NCBI RefSeq assembly: GCF_013373865.1
Contig: NC_050469.1
Span: 14,199,046 to 14,263,045, forward strand
DNA from: Monomorium pharaonis
Taxonomy: Eukaryota; Arthropoda; Insecta; Hymenoptera; Formicidae
Length of the DNA stretch: 64,000 nucleotides
Reading direction: 5' to 3'
Positions 12,009-26,300 of the stretch are shown piece by piece. Below the pieces are notes generated by a model. That model was not told the DNA's origin, searched no databases, and saw nothing but the letters and a program-made list of their open reading frames with translations. The position numbers were made by a program, and so were the translations under genes. Positions within the stretch are counted from its first letter, which is position 1; each line of letters starts with the position of its first letter.

Positions 12009-13396
12009 CCGTTTTATTCAAACATGTACAATATTATATCTTTATTTTTTTGCCAAAAAGTAAAAGGCTGTTAATAACATTCTAAATTATTCTTCTAACA
12101 ATAATAATACGGTATTCGAGTTGACTAAACATATTTTTTAAGAAAGAAAGCATCGATTATGTATAATTAAAATTTCTTATATATATTATATATATATACA
12201 TATAAATTATTCTATATATATATATATGTATATTTTCTATATGTGAGGTATTATTAACAGATGTTTTAATTGTAAATAAATAATGTTCTATTCATGTAGT
12301 TGTGTCTTATCTTTATTACGAGATGTAATAGGACAATAAAATTTGTTCACAGATTTACACGTTTTACTTTGTTCTTAAACGGCGACGAAAGATTTCGGCA
12401 CAACGTGCTGTCATATAAAATAGATCTTTGTTAACTTCGATCGTTTCTTATGCTTTTAAAAAAAATATAAGGATTATACACAGTTGTACACACGTAAGAC
12501 ACCAAATACCAAATGTTTATTCATGTCTAACATGATGCTCATCGATCATCTTTCTTGCGCATATAATTGTCGTATTTCTTTTTTTTTACATCGAAAGACT
12601 TTCGTCGAGAAGGAAAACTCGTCAACTTCTCCGCATTTTCAGATCTAATCTACATCGGTGATATATACATGTATGAATTTCGTAAGAGACCAAAGAAGGA
12701 ACATTGTTTTACAGAACTTTTGGAGAAGGACGCAAATATTCCTGTGGCTCGCGAGGCTTTCTACAAATATGAATACGAGATTGCACAAGTTTGTTAAATG
12801 CAACGCGTAAATAAAAACAGATACAAAAGTGTAAACAAGTGTCGACGCTTACGTACGAACTGTATTCCGAGAAGACGCGATATATACCGCGCGTGAAATT
12901 AAGTACTATACAATTATTTATCCATTACGAAGAGTAAGTATTATCGTGCAGTTAATTCCTCTTGCAGTGTCGTAGTAGAGCCACGGGTGTACGGTTAACA
13001 CTGCCTCTCAAACACGCCAGCATAGTAAAATAAATATCCTCTACTCTATTTCTTTACTCGTATGTTATAACATAATACATATATTAACATGGATGTAACA
13101 TTATGGAACTATTACAGTGAAACGCAAGCAGCTCTTATGCCCAGCGCGATGTCCTTTCCTGCACTCTTTTCCCTTTTTATTTTATCCCCTCTTTTATAGT
13201 CCGTGAGAGAATGTTTTTATATTTAATTAAATTTGTTATGAGTGTGTGAATCTTTTATATAGTTTATCTCTTGCACCCCCCCCCCCCCTCTTAAAAGCAG
13301 ATCTCTTGAGGTTTATGGAAGTTTCGCGTTATGAAATCTCGCATTTGTTGATTCAATTTTCGAGCGTAAGTCATATTTTCCTGAAACGCGTGTGCT
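12009..13396. other. Convergent 3' region between the SRA gene and TMEM184B
   Basis: No gene is visible. On the minus strand this is most likely the 3' UTR of the TMEM184B-like gene, with a candidate AATAAA at 12516-12521 (TTTATT on the plus strand). It holds an AT dinucleotide tract at 12180-12240 and an 11-base C-run near 13267. The plus-strand frame at 12567-12797 has no recognisable product. Confidence 0.45.
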
Positions 13397-16300
13397 TTAT
13401 TGAAATTCGTCGTCACTACTCAATAACATTGTTTTCTCGTTATAATTTTGCGAAATTGTAGCGACACGCTGGTGAGAAGTGTTTCGTCTTTGCGGTGGTG
13501 GCACCGGTATGTTTTGCGGATCATCCGGATCGAAGCTGGATACTCGCATACCACGTTGTCCTTTCGGGCCCCCTAATTATTACATCATTGTTATATATTA
13601 CAATGAGCAAAAATACGAGATACACGTGTCCAATAAATAAAGTTAAAATTACACGGCCGTATCCTACACGCATTCGTTTTTCATATTAATTTCACGTAAA
13701 AATTTTAACAGAATACAGTGAATGGCTAATTCTCGCCGAAATATCATTTACATCTCGAACGTTCTTGCTCTGGAACTGCGTTTACAAAATTGAGGTTTGA
13801 AACTGATATAATTTCGACGAGTTCAATTCCTCTACGTAATAAAGAATCCTTCATTTATAAAAATCATTACATGGCATTCTTATCCAAATTTTGGCTTTCA
13901 ATATTCAAACTCCCAACTCAATAGAATTTTGATTAAGAGCTCGTATGAAAGCTTTCAATTACGTATATCACCGCATCACCTTGAACACTCACCAGTAAAA
14001 ATGACTGTTTAAACAAAATATTAAATATTAATTATATTAGATTTCAAAATAATAAATTGCAAATTAATATCTTTTAGATCTAATTTTTATACCGATTTGA
14101 TTAAAATATTATTCTTTAAATTATTTTTTTGAAAGTGTTATTATATTTCAAATTTTTTATTAATTTAATTTTTTATTTGTTTTTTGTCTAGTGCGGTGAC
14201 CCTATGAAAGAAGTAAAAGAGATCATACCGACTGCGATTATTGTCAAGCTGCTCGAGAGGCTTGATCAGAGCAATAAAGTTCGAATTCTTACATGTATAC
14301 ACGTGATATAAAAGTGCAAGAGAAAAAAAATTATATGGTAATGCTATATAATCGCAATACAAATGACTCACATGCAAATTATTATTATTAATATAAGAAA
14401 ATAATCGCAAGCAGCTAGGATTGTGATAAATTTGCCATTGTAAATGTATGCTGTACTGTTGGGAAAAAGGACACAATGATGTGCTTTACATGCTCGGCTG
14501 TTTCATACCATATATTCGCATGCTACATAGTACCATGTGACAAGAGTAAAATAAAAGCAATAAAAATACGGTAACAGTTACAATGTTATAGAAAAAAAAT
14601 GAACAAAAAAAACACGATATTTTAACCAATCTAAATTATCCTTTTCATTTATTATAGAGCAACACTATAGAAGTACGTCACTTTCTCCCTCTCCCATCTT
14701 TTCTTTTTCTTTCTCTTTGCTATATGCTCCTCTTATGTTAAATGCTTAACTTCTATCTTACAGCAGAGTTTGTTAATCGCAAAATAGATGAGTCTTATAT
14801 GAATATAATACGTATATATCGACGATAACATTAAGTACAACCCTTATTTTGTAATTTCAGGAGAGAATTCGTTTATCTATCGACCCTTTGTAGACAGATA
14901 ACGATCTCTAAGGCATTGTGTGTAATTCCATAAGCAAAATATAGTGCTGTATGAAGTATCTTTCGATCCTCATTTAAAGTCGCGCATAAAGCTCGATGTC
15001 CAATTTCTTGAAATTAAAAAAGTGACGCCTCACTGTGTCATAGCTTTTCGTACGGCAAGTTGGTATTAACGTCTGAAAAAAACAGCAAACAAAAGTGCCT
15101 TCAAAGTAATTGGTCTGAATCTAACAAACAGGCACATATTAAGGAAAAGTTATGCAATTATTCTTTTATATAAGTAAAATGTATAAATATTATTGGACTA
15201 TCTTTAAAAGCAGATTTTCTATACTATTTGTGATTTCGAATTTGCTTGAGATTTGTGTGATATTTGCTATACACACACGTGAGTAAACAATAATAATAAT
15301 GTCAGTGCCTGCATTGACTGCGTCAACAGTGAAGTGTCGAAAAGAACAAGTGAAATATAAATTATATACAAAAGCGCCAAAGCCTGTAATTAAAGCGTTT
15401 GCAATCTCGAATGAAACGTGTATCTTGTGCAACTATTATTAGCATTATTGGTATTACATGTCGGATATATAATCTTGCTCTATAATTAGAACACTCAGTA
15501 TCACAACCTTTTTTCGTGACATTTTCTTATGAATGTATGAGGAAAAAAATAATTTCTGTATGAGATAATATGAAAACTGAAATAAATGAGACAAATTTTT
15601 TTTTATAGCATACTATATCATGCTGTATGAAAATTCGGCAATTCGTAAATATGTAAGATAACAGTAAAATTAAATGGTAACGTATATACACTCGTAAATA
15701 TAGCAATGCATAAAAAAAAAAGAAAATAATACGAAAACGATAAATACCTGCGCTATATTGTGTATACTGCTGATACTGTGGATGGAAATTATGGATGGCA
15801 TCGGTCATAATATCTTTTGGATTCATCGTTTCCTACGAAATATTAATGACGAGTAGAGTATTAAATTAACGAAAAAAATGGAGCATCTTTGTAAAAGATT
15901 TTAAAATATTTTATACGTACTTTCAAACTGCTACTGATACTCTGCATCGTCACGCTTCTACCCCTGGAGTCAGTAACACAGCCAGCTGCGTATACTTGAT
16001 ACGGGAACGCGTAACGTAAAGCTATAGCAGCGAATAACATCTCGATACAAATGAGGAAATTTTGGTAACCGGCGGAGACTGTACCAGCGCTCGTTGATTG
16101 ACCCAAACTGTTTATGACGGGTGAAATGACATTCGCTTTCTCCAAGATCGCTAGCAGAACTCCTAGAGCGTAGACAACACATTGCAATTGTTTTTTATAT
16201 TTAATACATGCATTTGCAACTATCTTTATTCTAACTTTCATATTTTACCTTGCCAAAATGATAAAAAGATGACACTCTTCACTGTACAAAACTTGAGCAC

Positions 16301-17143
16301 AGGCTCGAACGGCGTCAGCAGGTCTCTCGTAGCAAAGTAGAACAGAAACAGACCATAAAGCGCAAGCGACACGCTAATATTGTAAATAATCGTGATGTAA
16401 ATGTAACCACCGTCGGGCGACCAATCTCCGTCTCTATAATGGCCAAAGGATTGTAGAAATATGATGACAAATGCCATCACTGGCTTAACCAGGCAGAACT
16501 GCAAAGTGGCTTGCTTGCAGAATCTCAAGAAGCCAATGGTGTAGGTTTTCCCAACCAGGCAACAGGTGCCGTATAGGCAGTTGGAGCGTATCGGCTTGCC
16601 CCTGATCTCAGACATGATGTTGCCCTCGCCGCCTAGGTACTCGTAGCACAGTGACAGAAAGTTATATATAACAAACGCCTCGTAACAGTCCCGTACTGTG
16701 AAAAAGTAAACGTAGTAGCTCTCGCTGTTGAAGAACAGCAGCGAGATCCAGGAGTAGACAGCATAGATGGGTACGATGAACAAAATTCGCACTATCCATC
16801 TCTGCTCCGTTGGATTCGTGTACCACCTGAGATGCTGGTAAATCTACAAAACATAAAGGAAAGAGAGAGGAATTATATCGGTATCGTCGAACGCATTTCG
16901 TCATTGCGTGCGTTTTATCGACACAGGTTCCCGTACCTGCTGGCAGGTGAGGAAAAGCGCCACGGACACGAACACACCGGCGATGACCTGGGCCGCGCGG
17001 GTCTGCAGGAAAATCGGCGTCCCTTCCTTAGGGAGATCCGCCACCGCCGCTGCCGCCAAGTCACTGACGTCGGTGGTCGTTGACATCTTGTCAAGTGGAT
17101 TCACGTACGTGGCGTGCGTCCCTGTGACCTCGACACCATTCAT
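13397..17143 (-). CDS. TMEM184B-like multispanning membrane protein, long isoform
   Basis: TMEM184 proteins belong to the organic solute transporter alpha/TMEM184 family of about seven-helix proteins; TMEM184B is implicated in endo-lysosomal trafficking. Exons on the minus strand: 16937-17143, 16249-16843, 15921-16162, 15748-15832 and 13397-13572. All phases agree and give 434 aa (human TMEM184B about 407). The first exon encodes one helix (QVIAGVFVSVALFLTC), the second carries most helices plus the family blocks AVYSWISLLF, RDCYEAFVIYNFLSLCYEYLGGE and FVKPV-like LVKPVMAF. The fourth exon reads MNPKDIMTDAIHNFHPQYQQYT. The last exon ends in NEKTMLLSSDDEFQ, very close to the vertebrate C-terminus NEKTLLLSSDDEF. 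ATG at 17143 was chosen as the first in frame; MSTTTD at 17086 is an alternative. It is divergent from the USF3-like gene. Confidence 0.9.
15038..15072 (-). CDS. Alternative short C-terminal exon of the TMEM184B-like gene
   Basis: A polypyrimidine tract and AG at 15074-15073 precede a sequence that joins in phase to the exon ending at 15748. It would add Asp-Val-Asn-Thr-Asn-Leu-Pro-Tyr-Glu-Lys-Leu and stop, making a 387-aa isoform without the conserved NEKTMLLSSDDEFQ tail. It is supported only by the splice acceptor and phase. Confidence 0.4.
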
Positions 17144-17301
17144 ACGTCAACCTGCTGGTGACACACGACGAGCGCAAACACAGAGGATTATTTTCCGTAA
17201 CGCAGCGGCAAGTGGCGTACGTATTTCCGCGTTTTTTATCGGTCACGGCGTTCGATGAGGGAAGGAGTCATCGCGATCGCGTAATTTCACAAACGCGAGG
17301 A

Positions 17302-17387
17302 CGCCTGTGGACGATGAGGAAGAGGAAGAGGAGGAGGAGGAGGAGGAGGAGGAGGAGGAGGAGGAGGAGGAGGAGGAGGAGGAGGAG
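17302..17387. repeat. (GAG)n trinucleotide repeat
   Basis: About 28 GAG/GAA triplets. All three minus-strand frames and one plus-strand frame are open through it, which is an artefact of the repeat. Confidence 0.9.
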
Positions 17388-18644
17388 ATGCGGGGAGGGA
17401 GGGGGAGAGAAGAAAAAGGTGGAAGACACAAAGGGGAAGGAGAGAAAGAAAAAGCGCGTACGACTCGTCGCGTGAGACGGACACTCGCGCTGACTCGCGC
17501 GTAAATCGATACACACGTATACGTGCGTGAACGGAGGATCGCGATCAAGCGTACGATTCCTCTCCTTCAGGGCTCGCTTTTAGACGGAGAACGACAGGCG
17601 CGGCTAGGAGGGAGAGAAAAGCCAACAGGGGGGCCTTGCGCGTCAATCGCCGTCGCGTTATCGTAAACATAAGGCTCGTTCTCACGTAACACCGCGTATG
17701 AACTGCGAAATCAGTAAAATAGGTAACAGATATATTTGTATTTGTGAATCTCCCGTGATGAGTGACACGCGCGACAATCGCGTCGGGTCGCGCTGACGTA
17801 GGTCTCGCGGATTCTTTTCTCTCTCTCTCTCTCCCTCCCTCCCCCCCTCCCTCTCTCTCTCTCTCTCTCTCTCCCTCCCCCTCCCTCCCTCTTTCTCGTT
17901 TCAGCAACATACCCGTGCCTCCATTCGTGAAGTCTTCTCCAGATCTTGCAGCATACACACGCTCGATGATACACCTTCTCCCCGGGAGCTGTTCCGTTTA
18001 CGTCGTCTCGTTGCCGCCGTCACGACACGTTGACCTCTCGAGACGCGGGAACGACGACAGCAGCTGTGTGTATGCTCGTATCGGAGCAGAACGCGCTCGG
18101 ATGCTCCTCTCTGCCGATGGCGCCGATGCTCCGAGCGTTCCGAGCCACCTGAAGTCGGCTGCGATCAGCACCAAACGCGACGTATTTGCGCACACGCGCG
18201 TGTACAAAACAACTCAACAACGGGGAATTGAAATTTATTGCCCCTCCGAACACTCCGAACCTTTGCAGCTCGCACTCCCGTGCATTCAATGCTTTCACGG
18301 ACTATATCCTTTCGCAGACGTTCTCCGACCTCCTCCAAAGATGCGTATAATAACGCGTGTTGCTCGAAAGGACGAAGGGACGACGGGAGCGTTGGACAGC
18401 GGATGTTCTCCCTCTCGCGAGAGATTCTCGGTATCGCGTGAGAACGTACGATCGCGAACCCGTTTTCCCCGAGCGAGCCAGACCAAGCCAGACCAGACCT
18501 TCACCGCCGATCCCGCGAACGGTTTCACTCCCACCACGCGCGCGCGTCGTGCACCGATTCTGTGTGTCCCCGCTCCCCTCACCCCCATCCGATCCGCCAG
18601 GTGGCTGGGAAAGTGGGAAATCGTTCCGCGCAAGGCAGCATGGC

Positions 18645-18645
<1 letters not shown>

Positions 18646-18713
<68 letters not shown>

Positions 18714-18740
18714 CCTCCCTCCCTCCCTCCCTCCCTCCCT
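18646..18740. repeat. (CT)n followed by (CCCT)n microsatellite
   Basis: About 60 bp of CT dinucleotides pass into CCCT tetranucleotides. A related but shorter tract is at 17817-17892. Confidence 0.9.
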
Positions 18741-20384
18741 CAACTGCACTTTCTGCGATTAAATTGAACCGCAGTCACGACTGTAAAAAGAAGACGAGGA
18801 GGAAAATCTTTTCTTTTGCAGGGAGAAGCGTGAAGCACGGTTGAAAGGAGCGGATGTCGTGCCGCCGCAAGTATCGATATCGGCATGTTTAAAATGCCGG
18901 CAAAGACACAGAACGATTAAAAACACACTTTTCGAATCGACGAAATTTGTTGACGATTTAATTAATTTCAGAGAAAATTATTGCGAACGCAAAATAAAAA
19001 TTCCTCCCCGTAAATTTATACGTAAATGTTAACGTCGTGGGTATTCAAGGACGGACTGCAAATTCAATTATATTTGCTGTTGTTTAAGAAAACAAGTCGA
19101 TATTTCGCTCTTGATAATTCCACTTCCGTTTCCACGTCCTTGCTCTTGTGTCTCGCAATTGAAAGCTTTGCGACGCCTGCGCGCTTTATTCGTGACGGTT
19201 TCAAGATAAAATTCATGGCCGATATATCGAACGCGCGACCGTGAGGAATCCTCGTGAATGGTGCTTCTTCCATTTTGACGAAGAGATCGGCATCATTATT
19301 CATATATTAATTATAAATATATTATATATTATATAATATATATTATTATACCATCTGTACTGATCGAAGATTGAAGCGCAAGATCGCTCAAATCTTCGAC
19401 CTTCGTATCGCTTTAAAAAATCAAAAAGGAAACAATTATAGTTTTCGGTTTTATTGTAAAGCGTTATTTTTCGCATTTTAAACTATAAGACAATTCGAGC
19501 GAGAAAAATGATATAAAAAGAAAAGTGTAGAAAGTGCAGCTGTGGTAAATTAAGGCACGACCTCGCGCTGACGTCACGGTACTGCATGGTGCCGTCATCG
19601 GAGAAGTAGAAAAGAAACAGAGAGAAGAAAGGGGAAATGGAAAGAGATAAGGTTCCTTTTTTTCTACACAGTATAGAACCTTGTAAAAAATAATGTTGCA
19701 GAGATATGACAAAGATATTTTTGCAATGGGCTGGTCTCATTATCGACAATAGTTTAATTTATAGATTGGCTGATTAAATTAAAAAATGACTAAGTGCAGA
19801 ATTTTAAATTGATCGCATCATTTTGTATATTCTTATCCATTTTCTGAAAATTTATATAAATTATAATTTATAATATTATACTTATTCAAATTAAGAATTA
19901 ATTTTTAACTAAAATAATTAAAAATAAAACTATAAGTTAAGGATGATCCATTTTAAGTTTTGCAAATTACTAATAATTTATGTAGATAATCGGAATTGGT
20001 AAAACCGGTTCTACATATTTCGAAAATGTTGCGGCAATCAACTATCGCGTGTCGATGTGTGGGTGATCGAGTACATATAACGCGTCATCTAGATTCAATT
20101 TCTGTTGTTGACACTTTGTTGCGAGTCCCGATCGATAAAGCAAATTCTTCTCGCGCGATAATTTGCTCGTTTTACCCCCGCTGCTCCGAGCTACAGCTGT
20201 ATCTGGCAATTCTGACTGACACTGTTGGGCACTGTGTTTTGTGTTTCGCCAAGGTACGCCAGCCGTGCGGATATGTCAGAATTACGAGAGTGGTTTTCGC
20301 AATCGCGTAATGTCGGTGGCAAGTGACGCACCGGCGCTTCTCGCGGCACGCTATCTCTGCAAAATGATGTTAAGCGGATAAATT

Positions 20385-23300
20385 ATGCCACGAAAGGAGA
20401 ACACGTGAGTTTTCGGGATTTATCGATTTTCTTTCTAACCTCTCGTCGCACGGACATTGCCTGATTCGAGTTTTCCCTCCCTGAGATTTCGCCTCTCGTT
20501 TATAAAAGTGCAATTACCTGCGATAAAACGCGCTTCGGATCACTCGTCCTAACATTTCTGCACTAAAAAATCTCGTTGCAGCAAAGCGAAAACATGGGAG
20601 CGAGATCGAAGAAACCGTATGAACGCGTACTTCAAGACATTGGCGGACCTTCTGCCACCGCATCAGGAAGGTCGCAAGCGCAACAAGGTCGATATCCTGA
20701 TCCACGCCTCAAAGTACATAAAGGACCTCCATAGTCGTACTGAGGAGTTATTCTCCACTCATGCTTCTGAAGCACACAGTAGGTGTAGTTTCAATGCTTG
20801 AGACAGTGTTTTGGGTGGAAGAAACATTTTTTTTAATTTGGTGGAAGTAGATATATCATTTTTTTTTTCAGAGGAAGAATTGGCTCGTTTAAAGAAGCTT
20901 GTGATGCAACTGATGTCTCGTACTCAATTACTGTCAACTCTTCTCAAGGAGGCAGGAATTTCTGTACCAGCTGAGCCAGCCCTCGAAAAGATATCTCCTT
21001 TGAAATGGTCGAATAAAATTAATATGGACGATGTGGACAAGTATTTTGATAAGATTGAAGAAAGTAAGTGTGCTAGTATATAAGTATATGCAGATTTAAA
21101 ATTAAAAATCATAATTTGAAGGATTCCTAATTTTCTGGTTATTTGTAGAAAAAACTTTAGAGAAGAAAAAGGAGAAATTCACAGAGAATAAAGTGCCTTC
21201 CAAGAAAAAATCTACAACACCGTCTGCTTCAAAAAAGTTATCCGAGGAAACTGCCATTATGAAGAATGTCCATAATTCGATAGAGAACCAGGAGAATCGA
21301 GTGAACTGTGTCAATAATAAAAACTATAATTCCGATAGTACAAGTAGTCCAGCTGGTACTGGCTCGAAGGAAACGGAACGTTGTCAAAATGGTATAAATA
21401 AATAGAATTATTGTTATTCAATTGTGATGTTTGAAGTTTCATAAGCATTTATAATTTCCATATTTTAATCTAGATTCTATCAATGAAACGACTGCGACAC
21501 AGATTACAACAACTGATACGAAAAAGAAAACTTGTAAGTGAAACAATCGTCCTAGTTTTAATAATAGACGATGTATCATCAGTGTTAACGTGAATCTCTG
21601 TTTTTAGTGGATAAGAAAGTCGAGTCTCAAAAGTCATTGAAGAAGAAACTCAAACGCAAGAATAAGAAGAACTCGACACTGCCCTCTGTGGCAGCCAACA
21701 CCGTCACTAATTTAACTCCTAATACCCTCATTTTATCTGGTGGCAAACTGATGCCCCTCGTAGCTCCGATGACGTCAAACATTATTGTGAATACGCAGCA
21801 AGCGCCGACGAATCCGATAATTCTCGGTAACACGCAACAAAATCAAATGATCGTGATGCAGCCATTGGCAAATCGCGTTCAAAATTCCGTCGTTTCCATA
21901 TGCAATCACGCTCTAATTAACACCGTGCAAAAGGTTACTCTGAATACCGTACCGAGTATTCATACGAATATGGTTGTCGATTCTCACAATTGGGCCTCTA
22001 ATGTAAAGAATGTAATTAATGCCACGAAGATTGGCGGACACAAAGGTATCTTACCGAAAGGCAAAGAAATCACTAAGACGACTATGACCTACAAAGTGCC
22101 TATTCCAGCGATACACAAAGAGAAAGTGGAGAAGCCTAAGGATAGCACGGGCAAGAAGGAATCAGAAGTGAAAGCGAAGAGTAGCAAGAATTATTCCAAG
22201 AATCACAAAAGTATTCATAGTGCGCCAGAAGTAACTGAAGAGTTAAATATTGAGAAATCGTCGAAGGAGGATCCTACTAAGACTGAAGAAGACTCAACTG
22301 CTTCGCGAAAAAGCACGCTTAAACGTGGCTTAGTCGCGGAATCTGATTCCGCGGACAGACCAGAGGACAAGAAACGGAAAGACGCAAACGGCGAAGCGAA
22401 ATCCGCCCAACCGATTCCCACGAAGACGACAGATTTCACCGCCACTTGTAAGTCTATCGTGAGTTTGAAGCACGTTATAGAAAAAATAGGGGAAAACATC
22501 GGAGATGAGAATGCAACTGTCAGCAACGAAAAGGAATCTGTCGTCACGAAATCAAATAACACTGTTACTCAAGCAACAAACGATACTGAATCTCGCGAAG
22601 AAACGTCCACGGTGAGCAATTTGATGGACATCGCGGACACGAATTGCTTTGATATGAACAAGAAAACGACTGAGGAGGACGCTATCGCATCGCAGATAAC
22701 TGTCGCCCCGGACAAATTTTCCAGCGAGTCGCACGAAACAGATGCATCTGATCGATCATCCAATGAATTCAATATATCAATAGATAGTATAGCGGAAAAG
22801 AGTGGCGGAAACATAGAGCACTTGGACGCGAAGTCGACTTTAACGGATGTTGAAGTGGCAGAGAAGGCTGTCGGTTCGGATGGACCAAAGAAAACGTGTA
22901 ATCTGGGCACGCGTTTCGACAGTCTTTTACGCGTGGCGACGGCCAAAGAGCAACAACGGGTCAACGACGTGGAAAGCAACAAAATTATTCTGAATTTGGA
23001 TACGAATACTACGACAACGATGAAGTCCGACGCGAACATTGTTGATGTTGCGACGTCGGTTTCGGTATCGTCCTCATCGTCATCGTCATCGTCATCGACG
23101 TTGTCGTCATCGTCATCGCCACTAATAACTAACGTGGTCAATGACGAGACTAAATTAACTTCGAAGACTTCGAAGGACGAAATGTCTAAGTTACCGTACA
23201 CTAGTGAGAACACTTTCGTGCCAATCGGTAATAGAACCGAGGGGCTACACTCGGATTTGTCCAATGACATATTCGCTTCCCTGAACGTTCCCTCAAGTTC

Positions 23301-26300
23301 GCATAATCCAGAATCGATATCACCCACGGCAGCGTTCCTGATGGCTTTCCCCCTGGTGTCGTCCTTGAACGGCAAAACCGAGGTTCTAGACGAGGAGATG
23401 AAGGATGACTTCAAGTATCACAGTCAGACTCCGCCGATGCTGTTGCAGATCGGCACCATAGAGCCGAACAGTTTCAAAATCAAGACCTCGCCATCGCACG
23501 CAATCGCGGAGAAGCGTTTGAAAACATCCTGTGAAGAAAAGCAAATTGCGTCTACGAATGTAAACGCGAATAACACCGATATAATCGTTCCTGTAGAGTG
23601 CTCGACAACGAAGTCGTTGCCAAAGGTAGTGAACGAGGAAACGCTGCGGGAACCGTACAAAATAGTTCAGGCCGTCCTAACACCGAGCTTGGAGAAATCG
23701 ATCGTGACCACCAGCGTGTTTCCCTCTCATGCCTCGGTCAATTTTTCCGCCGTAGACTCGTCGGGCATCATAAGCAGTCCCTCAAATCTAACGACGAATC
23801 AGAGTCGTTCGGGTCAATTGAGAACGACGAACACATTGAATGGTGTTAACACGTCTCAAGCGTCGGTAACTATCACTGTGTCCACCGACAAAAATGATAT
23901 CGCAAACTGTACGTCGTCCCAAGTGGCGACCAGCCGTCGCAATTCCGAAGTGGCATACTCCGGATCGCAAGATTTCTTACCCAGTTACTCAACGATAGCA
24001 GGCAACGGTCTTGTCTCACTGCAACACACGCATACGTCCAACTCGTCTATGTTAAAAAATGCCGTCGTGACTACACAGGAATCGAATCCTGTAGTCGGTC
24101 CGCGCGTCGACAACATCGATGGCTCTCAGAATCTGTTGAGCACTCGTCTCGAAAACGCGACAGTGACTACGAATTCCTCATCTGCGACCTTGCGATCCCT
24201 TCAAACGGACTATTCGGCTCAAACGAAGAACAAAGATTCGTCGCATGCGATCTATCCGCCGCACAAAGATTCGCTTATCGATTCTACGGGTATTGTTCCT
24301 GATCACCGTGTCGATTATGCCAATCAAATGGATCGAGGTCTTCCAGTGACGTCCCCGAGCATGCAAAGCTACTCTGTATCAACCAAGGAATCCTCACTTC
24401 CGATTTTGCCCTCTCAAGATATGCAACATATGTACAGCCAAAACAAGGACAGTCATGTTCTTCTAGATTTGAACGGTTCCCAGCAGACGTTCGCCGTTCA
24501 GAAAAAACAAGAGCACGTTATCGCCAGCTCTCATAACAATTACATCGGAAATCAAGCAAAAGCGATGCCGCAAAAGGATTCCATATCGTATACAACTAGT
24601 GATAACGAAGCCGCGAGCACGACATCACGAAGTCAGGAATACGTCACGAAAACAGCAAATCAAAGCTCCTCGGAGAACACTTTCCAACGAAACTATCCCA
24701 AGCTGAATAAAACGGATACATTAAACAATCCGAATCAGATGAATCAAGAGACGAAACTTAATGACGTGCTCGGTTCTAAGACTCAAGAGCAGCAACATAA
24801 TCACTTACGCGATTCATCTTATGTTTCCGCAAAGAAGTTGGATGTAGATCTATTCGTTCAGTCGTACCAGTACAATGTCAAGGATGCCATGAGTAATCCG
24901 AGCGAGCGGACAAACATCCTGAACGCGAATACCGATGACACGCATAACAATTATGTCTCGTATCCCAGTAAGAACGATAAGAAGAATGCCGTCATCTCGA
25001 CTGTTGCCATGACCAACAACAACAACAAGCCAGCAATAGTGCAACAGAATGCCGATGCTGCACGATATTCGCAACAAACATCATCGTACATCGCTACATC
25101 TAACTACGAGCAGAGCACGATGACAGAGAATTATGCTAAGTCTACGACTACTGTAGCTCATAACTCCTCTAATTTTAGTATCCTCTCGTGGACGACGTTC
25201 TCACCCGTTAACGGCGGTAGCGGTAGCGGCGGTGGTGGCCATGGCAGTAGCAGTGGCAATAACAATCTTGTGCACTACGATCAGGGACAATCACATCCGA
25301 ATGATAATACCGAGGCAAAGACCATCTGCGAAAATTACAGCTACATACCATTGCACAAGGATAACTCGAATTTCACCAATCAAGTACTAATCAGTGACAA
25401 TTATCCGAGTAGCTCCACTATGCCGACTGGGATTGACAAGTTGCGACAAGGGAAGATTGAGTCGCAGAAGCAATCCTTCGTTAATTCAACCAAAACCAGA
25501 AATGATCCATCAAAGCAGAACCGAATGCAAGGCCAGCAACAGACCAGTAACGATTACAAATTCCCCGATAACAGTAGTAAAAGCAAGAATAAGTATGGCT
25601 TGGATTCGGATTACATGCAGAACGAATACGATGCCGCCATAGATCAACAACAGCAACAACACAATCAAAAAAATCATCAAAACCTGTCATCCAAACAGGA
25701 CAAGACGGTATACACATACGAACCGCAGATTAACTTCGACCTGGCGGAGAGTAACGTGCAGATGAAGTACTCGATCGAAGCTTACACTGGCGTAAACTTT
25801 AAGTACGCGGAAAAGACGACGCAACAGCCAAATCAGCACAAGTACCAGGTTCTCCCTCAAAGTCAGATTTCTTTACACGATAGCAGTAATTACAGCAGTG
25901 ATGTGAAGCACAGTCAGCAACAGCAATCGCACAATAGCAATAACAATAGCAACAAGTCTAAAAATAATCAGCATCAACAACACGCGATCAAGGCGCCGGT
26001 TAATTGGATGATGACACCGGAGATCAAGCATACCGAACTTTCTCTACCACCGATAGTAAAGGAGCTAGAGTTCTGCCAAAATAATTTGTTTACGCAAACA
26101 CCCACGTACAATCAGAGCACTCCGAATCAATTCTACAATAATTATGATGTATCTGCTGCTCACACTTACCCGAATCTGCCGGTTTTACAAAGCGATCCAA
26201 AAAGGTCTACGGAGACATTCTATTCCGAGGAGCAACCGTTTCCGTGGTCGCCGACGAAAAGCAATGTGCACAATAGCGTCGAGCATGCAATCGGCCAGTC

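Larger units (their letters stand above)
17144..20384. other. Divergent intergenic region between TMEM184B and the USF3-like gene
   Basis: No coding gene is visible. It contains a GAG/GGA trinucleotide tract (17302-17387), two CT-rich tracts (17817-17892 and 18646-18740), an AT microsatellite near 19310-19350 and CpG-rich blocks at 18000-18640 that probably hold promoter and 5' UTR sequence. Long plus-strand frames such as 17762-18844 run through the CT repeats and are low complexity. Confidence 0.5.

Noticed and set aside
17243..17548. Ser-run and Leu/Pro-run frames over the GAG repeat
   Set aside because: Multiple frames are open through one trinucleotide repeat, with no conserved sequence around it.
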